Part shown: positions 50,413 through 59,491 of the stretch, piece after piece
Numbering within the stretch: position 1 is the first letter of the stretch
Layout: every line of letters begins with the position of its first letter
Assembly (NCBI RefSeq): GCF_030698125.1
Contig: NZ_JAUYNV010000058.1
Coordinates: 62,001-126,000, forward strand
Direction: 5' to 3'
Source: Methyloversatilis sp.
GTDB taxonomy: Bacteria > Pseudomonadota > Gammaproteobacteria > Burkholderiales > Rhodocyclaceae
Length of the DNA: 64,000 nt
Made by a program: the position numbers and the translations under genes
The notes under the pieces: model-generated
Seen by the model: the letters and a program-made list of their open reading frames with translations, nothing else
Database searches by the model: none
What the model was told of the DNA's origin: nothing

Positions 50413-51464
50413 TGAGCGCCGACCAAAGCCTGAAGGGACGCAAGGTCGTCCTCCATGACATGTGCCTGCGCGACGGCATGCACGCCAAGCGCGAACAGAT
50501 CGGCGTCGAGCAGATGGTGCGCGTCGCCAGCGCGCTGGACGCCGCCGGCGTGCCGCTGATCCAGGTCACCCACGGCGCCGGCCTCGGCGGCAACTCGCTG
50601 CAGCACGGCTTCGCGCTGCACAGCAACGAGGACTATCTGCGCGCGGTGTGCCCGCGCATGAAGCAGGCGAAGGTTTCGGTGCTGCTCATTCCCGGCCTGG
50701 GCACCATGCGCGAACTGCAGTCCGCCCACGACTGCGGCGCGCGCAGCGTCACCATCGCCACCCACTGCACCGAAGCGGACACCGCGCCGCAGCACATCGC
50801 CTTCGCCCGCAAGCTGGGCATGGACACCGTCGGCTTCCTGATGATGGCCCACCTGAACACGCCGGAAGGTCTGGCGCAGCAGGGCAAGCAGATGGAAAGC
50901 TACGGCGCGCAGACCCTCTACATCACCGACTCCGCCGGCTACATGCTGCCGGCCGACGTGCGCGCCCGGGTTGCCGCGCTGCGCGCGGTGCTGGATCCGG
51001 ACACCGGAATCGGCTTCCACGGCCACCACAACCTGGGCATGGGCATCGCCAACTCGATCGCCGCGATCGAAGAAGGCGCGAGCCGCATCGACGGCTCGGT
51101 GGCCGGCCTCGGCGCCGGCGCCGGCAACACGCCGCTGGAGGTGTTCGCCGCGGTGTGCGAGCGCATGGGCATCGAAACCGGCGTCGATCTGTTCAGGCTG
51201 ATGGACGTGGCCGAAGACATCATCGTGCCGATGATGGACCACATGGTGCGCGTCGACCGCGAGTCGCTGACGCTGGGCTTTGCCGGCGTGTATTCCACCT
51301 TCCTGCTGCATGCGAAGCGCGCCGCCGGACGCTACGGCGTGCCGGCGCGCGACATCCTGGTCGAACTGGGCCGGCGCAAGATGATAGGCGGGCAGGAGGA
51401 CATGATCGAGGACACGGCCATGACGCTGGCCAAGGAAAGAGGTCTGCTGCAGGGCGTCGCCTGA
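50412..51464 (+). CDS. dmpG: 4-hydroxy-2-oxovalerate aldolase
   Basis: 350 residues. The divalent-metal and substrate motif [18 protein letters not shown] lies at about 14-31, in line with the HMG-CoA lyase-like family, and [11 protein letters not shown] supplies the His ligands. It splits 4-hydroxy-2-oxovalerate into pyruvate and acetaldehyde and forms a channelled complex with the dehydrogenase upstream. The hydratase that should make its substrate is not in the window. Confidence 0.94.
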   Translation: MSADQSLKGRKVVLHDMCLRDGMHAKREQIGVEQMVRVASALDAAGVPLIQVTHGAGLGGNSLQHGFALHSNEDYLRAVCPRMKQAKVSVLLIPGLGTMRELQSAHDCGARSVTIATHCTEADTAPQHIAFARKLGMDTVGFLMMAHLNTPEGLAQQGKQMESYGAQTLYITDSAGYMLPADVRARVAALRAVLDPDTGIGFHGHHNLGMGIANSIAAIEEGASRIDGSVAGLGAGAGNTPLEVFAAVCERMGIETGVDLFRLMDVAEDIIVPMMDHMVRVDRESLTLGFAGVYSTFLLHAKRAAGRYGVPARDILVELGRRKMIGGQEDMIEDTAMTLAKERGLLQGVA

Positions 51465-51521
51465 CGCCCTGGCGGAAGACCACGGACGCGACCCCCACAC
51501 ATATACAAAAGGAGGAGAGGA

Positions 51522-52457
51522 ATGTCGCTGAGATCGGTGTTGAGGCTGGGAGAGGTGGCCATCCGCGTGCTGGACATGAAGGCGTCGAAGCAGCATTACG
51601 GCGACCGCATGGGCCTGCACGAAGTGATGACCGACGCGCAAGGTCGCGTCTACTACAAGGCCTGGGACGAGCACGATCACCACTGCATCGTGCTGCGCGA
51701 AGCCGATGCGCCGGGCATGGACTATCTGGCCTTCAAGGTGTTCGACGACCACACCCTGACGGGTCTGGAGCCGAAGATCCGTGCCTTCGGACTTGAAGTG
51801 AGCCACATCGAGGCGGGCGTCTATCCGAAGAGCGGGCGCCGTCTGCAATTCACGCTGCCCAGCGGCCACGTGATGCAGCTCTACGCGCACAAGGAACAGA
51901 CGGGCAACACGCTGGGCACGCTCAATCCGGGCGTGCTGCCGGACGAGGGCGTCATCCGCGGTTTCCGCATCAACCGTCTCGACCATGCGCTGCTCGGCGG
52001 CGTAAACATCGACGAGACGGCACGGCTGTTCACCGAGGTGTTCGGCTTCGACCTCAGCGAAAAGCTGATCGACGCCGAAAGCAAGCAGTCGCTGGCGCTC
52101 TTCCTCAGCTGCTCGACCAAGCCGCACGACGTTGCCCTCGTGCTGCAGCCCACGGCCGGACGCTTCCACCACGTGTCCTTCCTGCTGGAGTCCACCCATG
52201 ACGTGATCCATGCGGCCGACCTGATCGGCAAGTACCGCATTCCGGTCGACGTCGGCCCGAACCGCCACGGCATCACCCGCGGCGCGACCATCTACTTCTT
52301 CGACCCGTCGGGCAACCGCAACGAAGTGTTCAGCGGTGGCTACATGCACTACCCGGACACGCCCACGCTGATCTGGGACACCTCGGAACTCGGGCACGCC
52401 ACCTTCGCGCAGGACAACATCGTGCGCGAAAGCTTCCTGAACGTACTGACAGGCTGA
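51522..52457 (+). CDS. Catechol 2,3-dioxygenase (extradiol)
   Basis: 311 residues, two-domain vicinal oxygen chelate fold of the XylE/DmpB class. Iron ligands are expected at His155 (RLDHALLG), a His in RFHHVSFLLE (216-217) and Glu268 (GNRNEVFSGG). The C-terminal IYFFDPSGNRNEVF block is the extradiol signature. It cleaves catechol to 2-hydroxymuconic semialdehyde. A strong AAAAGGAGGAG precedes the ATG. Confidence 0.94.
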   Translation: MSLRSVLRLGEVAIRVLDMKASKQHYGDRMGLHEVMTDAQGRVYYKAWDEHDHHCIVLREADAPGMDYLAFKVFDDHTLTGLEPKIRAFGLEVSHIEAGVYPKSGRRLQFTLPSGHVMQLYAHKEQTGNTLGTLNPGVLPDEGVIRGFRINRLDHALLGGVNIDETARLFTEVFGFDLSEKLIDAESKQSLALFLSCSTKPHDVALVLQPTAGRFHHVSFLLESTHDVIHAADLIGKYRIPVDVGPNRHGITRGATIYFFDPSGNRNEVFSGGYMHYPDTPTLIWDTSELGHATFAQDNIVRESFLNVLTG

Positions 52458-52464
52458 ACGCAAA

Positions 52465-53223
52465 ATGGAACTGGAGCAGGCTGAACTGGCTGTCGTCGTC
52501 GGCGCCACCGGCGACTTCGGCAAGGCCATCATCGGACGGCTGCTGAAGGCCGGCCTCGGCGTCATCGCGGTCGCCCGCAGCGCGGCGTCGCTCGACGCGC
52601 TGTGCAGCGCGCACCCGGGCGTGCGCGCCTGCGTGGCCGACATCGGCGGCGACAGTGCGATCGCCGCGCTGGCGGCCAGCGTGGACCGGCCGGTGCGCGC
52701 GGTGGTGCACGGCCCGGGCGTGGCGGTGGCCGGCGGCATCCTGAATGCGCCGACCGCGGCGCTGGTCGATGCGGTGAACATCAAGGTGGGTGGACTGCTG
52801 CGCCTGGTGCGCGCTGTCGATGAAAGATTGATGGCCGGTTCCCGCCTGATCGCCATCGGCGGCCACTACGGCTTCGAGCCGACCGCCTACGCCGCTTCGG
52901 CCGGCATCGCCAACGCGGCCCTGGTCAATGCGGTGCGCCAGTTGAGCCTGGCCTACGGCGAACGCGGCGTCACCGCCCACCTGATCGCCCCCGGCCCGGC
53001 CGACACCGCACGCCTGCACCGGGTGGCGGCCGACCGCGCCGCGCTGCGCGGCGTCACGGTCGAGGCGGTGCTGGACGACATGCGCGCCGAATCGTCGATC
53101 CGCGCCTTCACCACGCCGGCCCAGGTCGCCTGGGCGGTGGCCACGCTGCTGGATCCGGAAGCCGACGCCATGACCGGCTCCACCCTGATGCTGGATTCCG
53201 GCCGCCGCCGCGGCCTGCCCTGA
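52465..53223 (+). CDS. SDR-family protein with a degenerate active site
   Basis: 252 residues. The N-terminal VVGATGDFGKAIIGRLLKAG binds a dinucleotide and the overall SDR fold is clear. In the catalytic region the sequence is IAIGGHYGFEPTAYAASAGI: the Tyr is present, but the active-site Lys is replaced by Ala, and the preceding Ser is not found. It may therefore be inactive as a dehydrogenase or use another mechanism. It starts seven bases after the dioxygenase stop. Confidence 0.85.
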   Translation: MELEQAELAVVVGATGDFGKAIIGRLLKAGLGVIAVARSAASLDALCSAHPGVRACVADIGGDSAIAALAASVDRPVRAVVHGPGVAVAGGILNAPTAALVDAVNIKVGGLLRLVRAVDERLMAGSRLIAIGGHYGFEPTAYAASAGIANAALVNAVRQLSLAYGERGVTAHLIAPGPADTARLHRVAADRAALRGVTVEAVLDDMRAESSIRAFTTPAQVAWAVATLLDPEADAMTGSTLMLDSGRRRGLP

Positions 53224-53237
53224 ACCCGAGGACTGCC

Positions 53238-53678
53238 ATGCCCATCGTCAATTTCCATCTGGTCGCCGGCACCAGCACGCCCGAACAGGACGAGCGCCTG
53301 CTCGGGCGCGCCTCCGCGCTGTATGCCGAAGTGCTGGCCTCGCCGATCGAGCGGGTGCGCGCCTTCATCACGCCGCACGACCCGGAACAGTTCGCGGTCG
53401 CCGGCGAACTGGCGAGCGTGAGCGGCCAGCACGCGCCCTTCTTCGATTTCATCGTGCTCGACGGTCGCCCGCTGGACCAGCGCCAGCAATTGATGCGCGG
53501 CTTCACCGATCTGCTGGTCGAGGTGCTCGGCGTGCGCCGCGAACGGGTGCGCGGCTGCTGTCGCCGCGTCGATCCGGTGGACTGGAGCATAGGCGGCGAG
53601 CCGGCCAGCGAACTGCGGCGCAGCGAAATCGCCGCGCGTGCCGAAGCGGCTGCCGCGGCCGGAGGCCATGGGGCATGA
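53238..53678 (+). CDS. Tautomerase-like protein
   Basis: 146 residues beginning MPIVNFHL, so the mature N-terminal residue would be Pro, the catalytic base in the 4-oxalocrotonate tautomerase superfamily. The beta-alpha-beta units repeat twice (LVEVLGVRRERVRG marks the second). In a meta pathway this would isomerise 2-hydroxymuconate. The C-terminal 30 residues are an Ala/Glu-rich extension. Its end overlaps the next gene. Confidence 0.72.
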   Translation: MPIVNFHLVAGTSTPEQDERLLGRASALYAEVLASPIERVRAFITPHDPEQFAVAGELASVSGQHAPFFDFIVLDGRPLDQRQQLMRGFTDLLVEVLGVRRERVRGCCRRVDPVDWSIGGEPASELRRSEIAARAEAAAAAGGHGA

Positions 53679-54136
53679 GTGCGCCCTCCTCCGGCTCGCC
53701 CGCCCTGTGCGGTCGCATCGACCTGCCCAGCCTGGACTGGCGGGCGGCGCAGCGCGCAGTCGCTGCCGCTGTCGCGCAGGCCGAGTCGCTCGGCATCCGG
53801 GTCGACGCCGCGCTGGTCGACCGCAGTGGCAACACGCTGGCCTTCCTGCGCATGCCCGGCGCCTTCCTGCACTCGGCCGACCTGGCGGTGGACAAGGCCT
53901 ATACCGCGGCCAGTTTCGGCTTCCCGACAGGCGACTGGATGAAGGTGATCGGCGGCGACGAGCGGCTGAAGACAGGCCTGTCGAGCCGGCCGCGCCTGGT
54001 GGTGCTGGGCGGCGGGCTGCCGCTGTTCGACGGCGATGAATGCGTGGGTGGCATCGGCGTGTCCGGCGGCAGCGAGGCGCAGGACGAAGACTGCGCGCAG
54101 GCGGCGCTGGATGCGCTGCGCGCGCCGTCCTCCTGA
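53675..54136 (+). CDS. GlcG/HbpS-like heme-binding family protein
   Basis: 153 residues overlapping the previous stop by four bases. The GlcG/HbpS domain is recognisable: AVAAAVAQAESLGIRVDAAL, DRSGNTLAFLRMPGA, AVDKAYTAASFGFPTGDW and the terminal GGGLPLFDGDECVGGIGVSG. Members occur in aromatic-degradation operons but their role is not settled; some bind haem. Confidence 0.82.
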   Translation: MSAPSSGSPALCGRIDLPSLDWRAAQRAVAAAVAQAESLGIRVDAALVDRSGNTLAFLRMPGAFLHSADLAVDKAYTAASFGFPTGDWMKVIGGDERLKTGLSSRPRLVVLGGGLPLFDGDECVGGIGVSGGSEAQDEDCAQAALDALRAPSS

Positions 54137-54195
54137 ATCGACCGCGCCCGCGGTCGTCCCGGCGGTGGGCGGGTCCAACGAAAGAGAATCCTGGA

Positions 54196-55179
54196 ATGAG
54201 CACAGTCCCTTCGACGCCCTCCGCCCTTTTTCCCGTGCGGGTCGCCCGCAAGACCGTCGAGACACTCGACATCTGTACCTTCGAACTGGTCGATGTCCAC
54301 GGCGGCGCGCTGCCGCCGTTTTCCGCCGGCGCCCATGTCGATGTCGAGGTGAAGTCCGGTCTGGTGCGCCAGTACTCGCTGTGCAACGACCCGGCCGAAA
54401 CCCACCGCTACCTGATCGGCGTGCTGCGCGACCCGGCGTCGCGTGGCGGCTCGGTCGCGATGCATACCCTGGTCGAAGAAGGCATGCTGATCAACATCAG
54501 CGCGCCGAAGAACCACTTTGCGCTGGCTCGCGAGGCGCGGCGCAGCCTGCTGCTGGCCGGAGGCATCGGGGTGACCCCCATCCTCTGCATGGCAGAGCGC
54601 CTGTCCGCGACCGGGGCGGGTTTCGACATGCACTACTGCACCCGCTCGAAGAACGGTACCGCGTTCCTGGGGCGGATCCAGGACAGCGACTTCGCCGATC
54701 GTGTGCACTTCCATTTCGACGACGGCCCGGCGGAACGGAAAGCCGATCTGGCCGCGCTGCTCGCCGCGCCCGACGCCGGCACCCACCTCTATGTCTGCGG
54801 ACCGGGCGGTTTCCTCGATGCCGTGGTGACCACCGCGAAGAAACAGGGATGGGCAGAGGGCAACATCCATTTCGAGTACTTTTCGGCCAAGCTCGATCCA
54901 AACGCCGCCGCCGGCTCGTTCGACGTGAAGATCGCGAGCAGCGGACGCATCGTCCCGGTAGCGGCCGATCAAACGGTCCTTGCCGCGCTGGCATCCGCTG
55001 GCGTCGAACTGCCGTTCTCCTGCGAACAAGGGGTGTGCGGAACATGCCTGACGCGGGTGATCGAGGGCGAGCCCGATCACCGCGATGCCTTTCTGACGGA
55101 TGTCGAAAAGGCGCGCAACGACCAGTTCCTCCCCTGCTGCTCGCGCGCCAGGTCGCCCATGCTCGTGCTTGATCTCTAG
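54196..55179 (+). CDS. VanB-type reductase (phthalate dioxygenase reductase family)
   Basis: 327 residues from ATG 54196. A flavin/NAD domain comes first (VRQYSLCNDPAE for FMN, LLAGGIGVTPILCMAE for NAD, VCGPGGFLDAV), followed by a C-terminal plant-type 2Fe-2S domain (CEQGVCGTCLTRVIEGE, with the last Cys in FLPCCSRA). It should pass electrons from NAD(P)H to the VanA-like Rieske oxygenases at 45860 and 61222. It is the last gene of the meta-cleavage operon. Confidence 0.93.
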   Translation: MSTVPSTPSALFPVRVARKTVETLDICTFELVDVHGGALPPFSAGAHVDVEVKSGLVRQYSLCNDPAETHRYLIGVLRDPASRGGSVAMHTLVEEGMLINISAPKNHFALAREARRSLLLAGGIGVTPILCMAERLSATGAGFDMHYCTRSKNGTAFLGRIQDSDFADRVHFHFDDGPAERKADLAALLAAPDAGTHLYVCGPGGFLDAVVTTAKKQGWAEGNIHFEYFSAKLDPNAAAGSFDVKIASSGRIVPVAADQTVLAALASAGVELPFSCEQGVCGTCLTRVIEGEPDHRDAFLTDVEKARNDQFLPCCSRARSPMLVLDL

Positions 55180-55241
55180 GCCTATGAGCGACCGGCCGGC
55201 ACGCGCGACATTCTGTTCGACGATGCGCTGCGGCGAACTGC

Positions 55242-55302
55242 GAGCCAACGGCGATGCCCGACAAGCACCCGTCGATCCGCGCCACCTCCGATTGAAGGAC
55301 GG
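55242..55302. repeat. First copy of a ~60-bp direct repeat
   Basis: Begins GAGCCAACGGCGATGCCCGA and ends GAAGGACG. A second, diverged copy is at 55391-55451. The gap 55180-55492 has no gene; it holds these repeats and REP type 1 units. Confidence 0.65.
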
Positions 55303-55303
55303 C

Positions 55304-55337
55304 GTTGGGCATCGCCTGCGGCTCACCCCAACCTACG
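55304..55337 (-). repeat. REP-like element type 1 (diverged)
   Basis: GTTGGGCATCGCCTGCGGCT then CACCCCAACCTACG, a two-base-longer variant of the unit at 6643. Confidence 0.7.
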
Positions 55338-55378
55338 GCCGCACGGACTCACCCCAACCGCGCAACCGCCACAACCTC

Positions 55379-55415
55379 GTAGGTTCGGGTGAGCCAACGG
55401 CGATGCCCGACATCC
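55379..55415 (+). repeat. REP-like element type 1 (diverged, opposite orientation)
   Basis: GTAGGTTCGGGTGAGCCAAC then GGCGATGCCCGACATCC. A partial further copy (GTAGCTTGGGGTGGGCG) is at 55461-55477. Confidence 0.65.
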
Positions 55416-55451
55416 ACCCGTCGACCCAGCGCCACCTCCGGCTGAAGGACG
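55391..55451. repeat. Second copy of the ~60-bp direct repeat
   Basis: Shares GAGCCAACGGCGATGCCCGA, CACCCGTCGA, GCGCCACCTCCG and GAAGGACG with 55242-55302. The period is 149 bases. Confidence 0.65.
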
Positions 55452-55492
55452 CCGCATCCCCGTAGCTTGGGGTGGGCGTACCGATTCGGGAT

Positions 55493-56407
55493 CTAGCCGG
55501 AGGGCGGACGCTTGCTGCGTTCTTCCCGGAATTCGTGAACCGTTTCCAGGAATGCCGCCAGGATCGGAGATTCGTCGTCCGAGCGATAAAGGCAGCTCAG
55601 GTCCACCGTCGCTTGCGACGGCGGGTTCTTCAGCGGTCGATAGATGACGCCGGGTATCTTCAGGCTGGTGACCGATTCAGGCACCAGGCTGACGCCGAAA
55701 CCCGACGCCACCAGTGCCACGCCGGTCACCGCGTCGCCCACCTCCTGCGACACCTGCGGCGCGAAGCCCATGTCGCGGCACAGCCCCATCACCTTGTCGA
55801 CGAAGTTCGGGCGCTGGCCGGTCGGGAACAGCACCATCGGGTATTTCGCCAGCACCGACAGCGACACCGACTCCTCCCCGGCAAGTTCGTGCCCCTCGTT
55901 TACCGCCAGCAGCAGGGCTTCGGTCGCCACCAGCGTGGTCGACAGGTCGGGCAGCGGCGACACCATGCGGTTGAAGCCGACGGTCACCCGGCGCTGCCGC
56001 AGCGCCTCGATCTGTTCGCTCTTGGTCATCGTGTGCAGCACGATGTTCACGCCCGGATAGCGGGTGCGGAAGGCGAGCAGCAGCTTGGGGATGGAATCGA
56101 GAATGGCCGAGCCGAAAATGGCCACATCCAGCCGGCCCAGCTTGCCCTGGCCGGCGCGCTGCGTGCGCTCGGTCGCCTGCTCGACCAGCGAGCGGATGTT
56201 GCGCGCCTCCTGCAGCAGCACTTCGCCGGTCTGCGTCAGTTCCATGCCGCGCGGTGTGCGGTTGAACAGCCGCACACCCAGCTCTTCCTCGAGCTGCTGG
56301 ATCTGCCGCGTCAGCGGCGGTTGCGATATGTTCAGCCGTGCCGCTGCGCGGCCGATGTTCTGTTCCTCGGCGACGGCGATGAAGTACTTGAGGTGTCTCA
56401 GATCCAC
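55493..56407 (-). CDS. LysR-type transcriptional regulator
   Basis: 304 residues. The N-terminal winged helix is typical (MDLRHLKYFIAVAEEQNIGR, then LNISQPPLTRQIQQLEEELG, about 1-60), and an effector-binding domain follows (KLGRLDVAIFGSAILDSIP onward). It resembles CatR/BenM-type regulators of aromatic catabolism. It is the likely binder of the ATAC-N7-GTAT box upstream of the meta operon. Divergent from the MalT-like gene. Confidence 0.9.
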   Translation of the reverse strand: MDLRHLKYFIAVAEEQNIGRAAARLNISQPPLTRQIQQLEEELGVRLFNRTPRGMELTQTGEVLLQEARNIRSLVEQATERTQRAGQGKLGRLDVAIFGSAILDSIPKLLLAFRTRYPGVNIVLHTMTKSEQIEALRQRRVTVGFNRMVSPLPDLSTTLVATEALLLAVNEGHELAGEESVSLSVLAKYPMVLFPTGQRPNFVDKVMGLCRDMGFAPQVSQEVGDAVTGVALVASGFGVSLVPESVTSLKIPGVIYRPLKNPPSQATVDLSCLYRSDDESPILAAFLETVHEFREERSKRPPSG

Positions 56408-56584
56408 TGTGTCCGCGGCCCGAAGCGCTGTGCGCAGGAGGCCCGGATTCTAACGCCCTCGCAGCCACCGTGACCGCCATGCCGGCAGTCGCGGACAGCC
56501 CGATGTGTGATATCAGGAGCAGAAGGCCGGCACCCCTGCCGGATGCGAGCAAGGAGGACGCGGCCGCCCGGGCCGCAACGACGG

Positions 56585-59263
56585 ATGCCGGTTGAACTGC
56601 TCACCACCAAGTTGCGCCCGCCCGGGCTGCGACGCACGCCGCTGCGGCGCGACCGCCTCGCGCTCGCTGCGCTTCCCCGTCTGGTGCTGCTCGACGCGCC
56701 GGCCGGCTACGGCAAGACCCGGCTGGCCGCGCAGATGCATGCCGACTGGAGTGTCGACGGCGGGGCCGCCGCCTGGCTCACACTGGACGCGCTCGACAAC
56801 GACGTGGTGCGCTGTGTTGCCCATCTGCTCGAAGCGTTGCGCCGGGCCACCGGTCTGGCGGCGCCAGAAGCGCTGCGCCTGCTGGCGGCCGGCGGCGAAC
56901 AGGGCGAGGCGCCGTCCGCCGCCGCGCTGATGACCGCACTGCTGGCCGCCTTCGCCGCGCTCGAACGGCCCTTGCTGCTGGTGCTCGACGATCTGCACCT
57001 GATCGACGATGCCGGCGTGCTCGACCTGCTCGGTGCACTGCTGCGCACCCCGCTCGACCGCCTGCACTGGGTGATTGCCGCGCGCGGCCTGCCTGCATTG
57101 CCGGTGGCCCGGCTGCGCGCCGCAGGCGAAGTGCTCGACCTCGACGCCCGGGCGCTGTCCTTCTCTGCCGACGAAACCGCCGCCTTCATGCAGCTGGCCG
57201 GTGCGCCGGCGCTGACGCCGCCGCAGATCGCGCAGCTGCACGCGCGCACCGAAGGCTGGGCGGCCAGCCTGCAGCTGGCCGCCATCGCGCTGGGCACGGC
57301 CGGCGATGCCGACGCCTTTCTGCGGCAGTTCTCGGGGGCTGATCGCAGTGTGGCCGACTTCCTGGCCGAAGAGGTGTTCAGCCGCCAGACGCCGGACATG
57401 CAGGCCTTCCTGCTGGCGACTTCCATCCTCGAACGGTTCAACGCCGAACTGTGCGATGCGCTGCTCGGCGCGCCGGCCGGGCGTGCGCTGATCGACGAGG
57501 TCGAGCGGCTCAACCTGTTCATCTTTTCGCTCGATCGCGAGCGCCAGTGGTACCGCTATCACCGCCTGTTCGCAGACCTGCTGCGCCAGCGCCTGCAGCG
57601 CACCCAGCCGGCGGCGGTGCGCGAACTGCATCGTCGCGCCTGCGACTGGCTGGCCGCGCACGGCCAGCCGGAGGCGGCGATCGAGCATGCCTTCTCCGCC
57701 GGTGACGCGGCGCGCGCCGGCGAACTCATCGACGCGGTGAGCACGCCGCTGTTCGTCAGCGGCCGCACGGCGACACTGCGCGCACTGGCCGATCGCCTGC
57801 CGCCCGACGTGGCGGCGGCGCTGCCGCGGCTGCAGCTCGAACTGGCGTGGGAGCACACCATACGCTGGCGCTTCGCCGAGGCGCGCCGCGCGCTGGCGGC
57901 GGTCGAGGCGCATGCCGAACTGTCGGGGCCGGAAGGCCCGGCCTTGCGCGCCCGGCTGGCGCACCGCCAGTTCATGCTGCAGGTGTTCACCGACCGGCTG
58001 GAACAGGCGCTGTCGGCCGGTCACGCCTGGCTGGCCGCGCACGACGGGCGCGAGGACTTCATGAGCGGATCGGTCGCGGTGGCGCTGATGATGTGCGAAC
58101 GCGAGGCGCACCGCTGCGACATGACCGAAGCGCGGGCGGCCGCCTTCAGGCGGCGCTTCTCCGAGGCCGGTGCGCTGTACGGCATGGTGTTCAACGAAAC
58201 CGTGGTCGGCAGCACCCACGCGCTGCGCGGCGAACTGCGGCTGGCGCGGCAGGCGTTCGAAGCGGCCGGGCAGGCGGCGGTGCGCATCCACGGCGAAGGC
58301 TCGGCGCTGGCCGCCATGCCGGCGGCCCAGCTCGCGGCGCTGGCCTACGAGGGCAACCGGCTGACCGAGGCGCAGACGCTGCTCGAGCTGTGTGCCGCCG
58401 CGCCGGCCGAATTCGGACTGGTCGATTCGGTCATCGCGCGGCATCTGACCGCCGTCCGTCTGGCGCGGGCGCAGCGGCGGCCCGCGGCCGCGCATCAGGC
58501 GCTGGACAGCGGCCTGCGCGTGGCCGACGAGTACGGGCTGCCTCGGCTGCGTGCCCACATGCAGGCCGAGCGCGTGCGGCTGTGGCTGTTCGAGGGGCAA
58601 CTGAAGGAGGCCGCGCGGCTGCTGGCCGGGGTGCCGCCGGCCACCTTGCCGCCGGCGCCGACCGCCCATGTCGGGAGTGGACAGATTGCGTTGCTGATGG
58701 CGCAGGCCCGGCTCGATTTCGAGCGCGGCGCCCGTGTCGACACGCTGTCGCTGCTGCGCCGCTGGACCGCCTGGGCGGCCGAACGCCACTGCCTGGCGAG
58801 CGCCGTGCGCCTGTCGCTGCTGCTCGCCGCGCTGGCCCGCCGCGGCGGCGACATGGCGGCGGCGCGCCGGGCGATCGGCGAGGCCGTGCGCTGGGGCAGT
58901 ACGGCCGGCTTCGTGCGCAGCTTCGTCGATGAAGGCGACGACATCCGCGCCCTGCTGGCCGACATGCCTGACGGCGACGCCAGCCGCGCCGCGTTGCTGC
59001 GTGCCTTCGAGGCCGAAGACGGCGAGGCGCCGGTGGGCGTGGTCGCAGCGGCCGAAGCGGAAGACCCGCGCAGCCTGTCGGCGCGCGAACTGGACATCCT
59101 GAAACTGACCGCGGCCAATCTGCTGACGACCGAAATCGCCGCCCGTCTGGGCCTCGCCGACACCACGGTGAAGTGGTACTGGAAGCGCATCTTCGAAAAG
59201 CTGGGCGTGCGGCGCCGGCCGCTGGCGGTGCGGCTGGCGCGCCAGCGCGGGCTGATCGCCTGA
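56585..59263 (+). CDS. MalT-like ATP-dependent LuxR-family regulator
   Basis: 892 residues from ATG 56585. The frame is open from GTG 56507 and ATG 56543 is another option. The STAND ATPase P-loop is LLDAPAGYGKTRLAAQM (about 35-51), with VLDDLHLIDD as Walker B near 140. A long helical-repeat sensor middle follows, then a C-terminal LuxR helix-turn-helix (SLSARELDILKLTAANLL, then TTEIAARLGLADTTVKWYWK). Such proteins bind an inducer and activate target operons. Its ligand is unknown; its neighbours suggest an aromatic or alcohol signal. Confidence 0.88.
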   Translation: MPVELLTTKLRPPGLRRTPLRRDRLALAALPRLVLLDAPAGYGKTRLAAQMHADWSVDGGAAAWLTLDALDNDVVRCVAHLLEALRRATGLAAPEALRLLAAGGEQGEAPSAAALMTALLAAFAALERPLLLVLDDLHLIDDAGVLDLLGALLRTPLDRLHWVIAARGLPALPVARLRAAGEVLDLDARALSFSADETAAFMQLAGAPALTPPQIAQLHARTEGWAASLQLAAIALGTAGDADAFLRQFSGADRSVADFLAEEVFSRQTPDMQAFLLATSILERFNAELCDALLGAPAGRALIDEVERLNLFIFSLDRERQWYRYHRLFADLLRQRLQRTQPAAVRELHRRACDWLAAHGQPEAAIEHAFSAGDAARAGELIDAVSTPLFVSGRTATLRALADRLPPDVAAALPRLQLELAWEHTIRWRFAEARRALAAVEAHAELSGPEGPALRARLAHRQFMLQVFTDRLEQALSAGHAWLAAHDGREDFMSGSVAVALMMCEREAHRCDMTEARAAAFRRRFSEAGALYGMVFNETVVGSTHALRGELRLARQAFEAAGQAAVRIHGEGSALAAMPAAQLAALAYEGNRLTEAQTLLELCAAAPAEFGLVDSVIARHLTAVRLARAQRRPAAAHQALDSGLRVADEYGLPRLRAHMQAERVRLWLFEGQLKEAARLLAGVPPATLPPAPTAHVGSGQIALLMAQARLDFERGARVDTLSLLRRWTAWAAERHCLASAVRLSLLLAALARRGGDMAAARRAIGEAVRWGSTAGFVRSFVDEGDDIRALLADMPDGDASRAALLRAFEAEDGEAPVGVVAAAEAEDPRSLSARELDILKLTAANLLTTEIAARLGLADTTVKWYWKRIFEKLGVRRRPLAVRLARQRGLIA

Positions 59264-59389
59264 GCCGGGCGTGCGGAGCTTTCCTCGTCCACGACACACT
59301 CTCGGCTTTCTTTGTGTGAGTGCGACGCCAATGCGCGCTGCTAGACTTGCGGCGGCTGAAGGGCTGCATGCCATAGGTCTGGCACGACG

Positions 59390-59491
59390 ATGGTGCCTCG
59401 CAAGTATGGCTACCTGCTGGCGCAGCGAGAACAAGTGGCTGAGCAGGTACTGGCTTCGGCCAAACTGACTGATGGAGACGCTGGGCAATGA
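59390..59491 (+). CDS. Small ORF translationally coupled to the ATPase gene
   Basis: 33 residues: MVPRKYGYLLAQREQVAEQV then LASAKLTDGDAGQ. Its TGA (59489-59491) overlaps the ATPase ATG (59488), so ribosomes could re-initiate there. The sequence is helical and could be the tail of a lost longer gene, because a stop lies 10 codons upstream in frame and no good ribosome site is evident. I cannot assign a family. Confidence 0.4.
   Translation: MVPRKYGYLLAQREQVAEQVLASAKLTDGDAGQ

Noticed and set aside
56513-59488. 991-codon minus-strand frame over the MalT-like gene
   Set aside because: Shadow frame; the opposite strand has the P-loop and LuxR domain in order.
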